Source of the DNA: Thermoplasmatales archaeon
GTDB taxonomy: Archaea; Thermoplasmatota; Thermoplasmata; Thermoplasmatales; Thermoplasmataceae
Assembly (NCBI GenBank): GCA_026127925.1
Contig: JAJSLM010000003.1
Span: 124,001 to 188,000 of the forward strand
DNA: 64,000 bases
Direction of reading: 5' to 3'
Shown here piece by piece: positions 62,905 through 64,000 of this stretch. Each line of letters opens with the position of its first letter. Position 1 is the stretch's first letter. The notes under the pieces are model-generated. The model worked only from the letters and a program-made list of their open reading frames with translations. It ran no database searches and was not told where the DNA came from. The position numbers and the translations under genes are program-made.

Positions 62905-63435
62905 ATGGTAACAATACTAGGTTCAATAGATAACGCTTGGAAACGGGGACATACGACTAACATACATCACCTAATATTCACCGAAGATTCTATATTGATA
63001 TTTGATGTGATGAACAAAAAATATATCAGGAAGGAAACAAGAGATTACCTTCTCTCTGATCCGTTAACCCTAGTTCCTAACACAGCTGTCGAATCTTATG
63101 GCACATACAAAGATTCAAAGATTATACATAAAGAGATCATTGACCAGGCAATATCCGATGGTCTTCAAATCGAGAAAAATATAGAAGGCGAAATCACAAA
63201 GAACCCACCTGATTTCCAACAAATTAACTATGTCGATATAAAGAGCATAACACTTTCTCAGGGTAAATTTCTTGAGTTACCCTCATTAGACATTTCCACG
63301 AATTCAGATAACCTCAAATACAAACTGATGCACAATAATTATGAAAAGCTAGCCCATTTAGACGAGGAAACATTCAATAAATATACAGATACTCTGAAAA
63401 AAGCAATAGGAGACCGAGTGAAAACATTAGACTGA
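62905..63435 (+). CDS. Hypothetical protein, possible PH-like fold
   Basis: The 176-residue soluble protein begins VTILGSIDNAWKRGHTTNIH and includes LIFTEDSILIFDVMNKKY and YVDIKSITLSQGKFLELPSL. The alternating strands resemble bacterial PH-type (bPH) domains, but I cannot assign a family. It is divergent from the membrane HTH gene, which may control it. Confidence 0.55.
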   Translation: MVTILGSIDNAWKRGHTTNIHHLIFTEDSILIFDVMNKKYIRKETRDYLLSDPLTLVPNTAVESYGTYKDSKIIHKEIIDQAISDGLQIEKNIEGEITKNPPDFQQINYVDIKSITLSQGKFLELPSLDISTNSDNLKYKLMHNNYEKLAHLDEETFNKYTDTLKKAIGDRVKTLD

Positions 63436-63555
63436 TCCATTAAACAGACAAAGATATAGTTTAATATTGACATTAATTGTTGTTATTCTGGTCTATATAT
63501 ATTAGATTAGTGGACATATATGCCCGTGAATTTGTGATGCTTAGGCAAACTGTTA

Positions 63556-64000
63556 TCAATGTTTTTCATGAGTATAGTATTTTTCCAAGAATTGCTTAAG
63601 AATCTCGTCAGGATAGAGTGCGAATGCCCAGATAGGGTACAAGAAGAGATTTATACCGTTATATTCCCTGGCTTCAAAACTGTCCATGTTAAGAATAATA
63701 CCTGAATCTAAGTTAAGCTTACTTAAAGAATTTGCAATTGCCTTATAATCTATGTTTCCATTTTTCACCTCGACAGCAATCACGTTGCCATTTAGTGTTT
63801 TCACAAAATCAATCTCTGTTGATCCATCTCTGAAGTACATGTCAGTTGACAGGAAAAACTGAGCAGCATTCTCCAAGACATATGGAAATGACTCGTCATG
63901 TTCGGATGGCTCGACTGCATAGGTAAACGCTGTGCTGTATGGATAGACCTTTTTTAATTTTCTTGAGCTTGAAAAATTTCCAGGTCTGAAATTGCTGACA
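63556..64000 (-). CDS. Partial AAA ATPase of DUF4143 type (C-terminus)
   Basis: The reverse frame is open from the TGA at 63556 to the window edge, beyond the TTG (63876) that a gene caller might use as a start. Upstream of that codon it reads VYPYSTAFTYAVEPSEHDES, and then YFRDGSTEIDFVKTLNGNVI with AVEVKNGNIDY, the C-terminal nuclease-like (ExD...ExK) region of DUF4143 ATPases. The AAA part lies outside the window. It is the second such ATPase within 4 kb. Confidence 0.7.
   Translation of the reverse strand, partial: VSNFRPGNFSSSRKLKKVYPYSTAFTYAVEPSEHDESFPYVLENAAQFFLSTDMYFRDGSTEIDFVKTLNGNVIAVEVKNGNIDYKAIANSLSKLNLDSGIILNMDSFEAREYNGINLFLYPIWAFALYPDEILKQFLEKYYTHEKH

Noticed and set aside
1-64000. 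tRNA or rRNA genes
   Set aside because: I scanned for T-loop and rRNA-like conserved stretches and found none I could fold or align.

Overview
The window looks like a chromosomal accessory region of a heterotrophic archaeon, most likely in the Thermoplasmata (Thermoplasma/Ferroplasma/Cuniculiplasma type). The reasons are: A+T-rich DNA; many genes that appear leaderless, with a TATA box 23-28 nt before the start codon; HTH_10 (bacterio-opsin-activator type) and TrmB regulators; DUF234-type ATPases; VapBC/AbrB-PIN pairs; and Opp-type sugar ABC transport. The assignment rests on gene content only. No rRNA or tRNA was recognised.

Layout. 1-3.7 kb is almost gene-free, with a decayed DUF2080 transposon protein and two repeat-spacer-repeat units of CRISPR-like size. 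3.7-8 kb holds a VapB-like antitoxin with a decayed VapC, a DUF4325-like gene, a tight three-gene operon ending in a HEPN protein, and a Fic protein. 8.3-33 kb is a sugar-acid catabolic island: 2-hydroxyacid dehydrogenase, two DHDPS-family aldolases/dehydratases, aldehyde dehydrogenase, a KARI-like protein with an altered active site, two MFS transporters, an SDR, L-rhamnonate-dehydratase-like enolase proteins, a GH88-like hydrolase with MaoC, CaiB and MDR genes, HTH_10 regulators, and three paralogous metallo-beta-lactamase-fold proteins that have lost the metal ligands. IS21-like and IS1634-like debris interrupts the island at 19.3-20.8 and 33.1-34.8 kb. 34.9-39.9 kb encodes a GH78 alpha-L-rhamnosidase and a solute-binding protein whose halves are in circularly permuted order. 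40.5-47.4 kb has an amino-acid permease plus aminotransferase, a third HTH_10 regulator, L-rhamnose mutarotase, a second SDR and a LutA/LutB pair. 47.4-51.7 kb is mixed: an AbrB-PIN module, a retropepsin-like protease with a small partner, and decayed genes. 51.7-60.2 kb is a TrmB/GH1/Opp-type ABC module for beta-glucosides. 60.2-64 kb has two DUF234/DUF4143-type ATPases (one cut by the window end), a membrane HTH protein and an unknown.

How it fits together. GH78 frees L-rhamnose, RhaM interconverts anomers, an SDR oxidises it, a lactonase would be needed next, RhmD-like enolase proteins dehydrate L-rhamnonate, a DHDPS-family aldolase would give pyruvate and L-lactaldehyde, the ALDH would make L-lactate, and LutAB would return lactate to pyruvate. 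No classical lactonase is visible. One ligand-less MBL-fold protein overlaps the rhamnonate dehydratase gene, so this family is a candidate for that step or for a new function. The recurring association of HTH_10 regulator, MFS transporter and ligand-less MBL protein is the best candidate here for an undescribed system.
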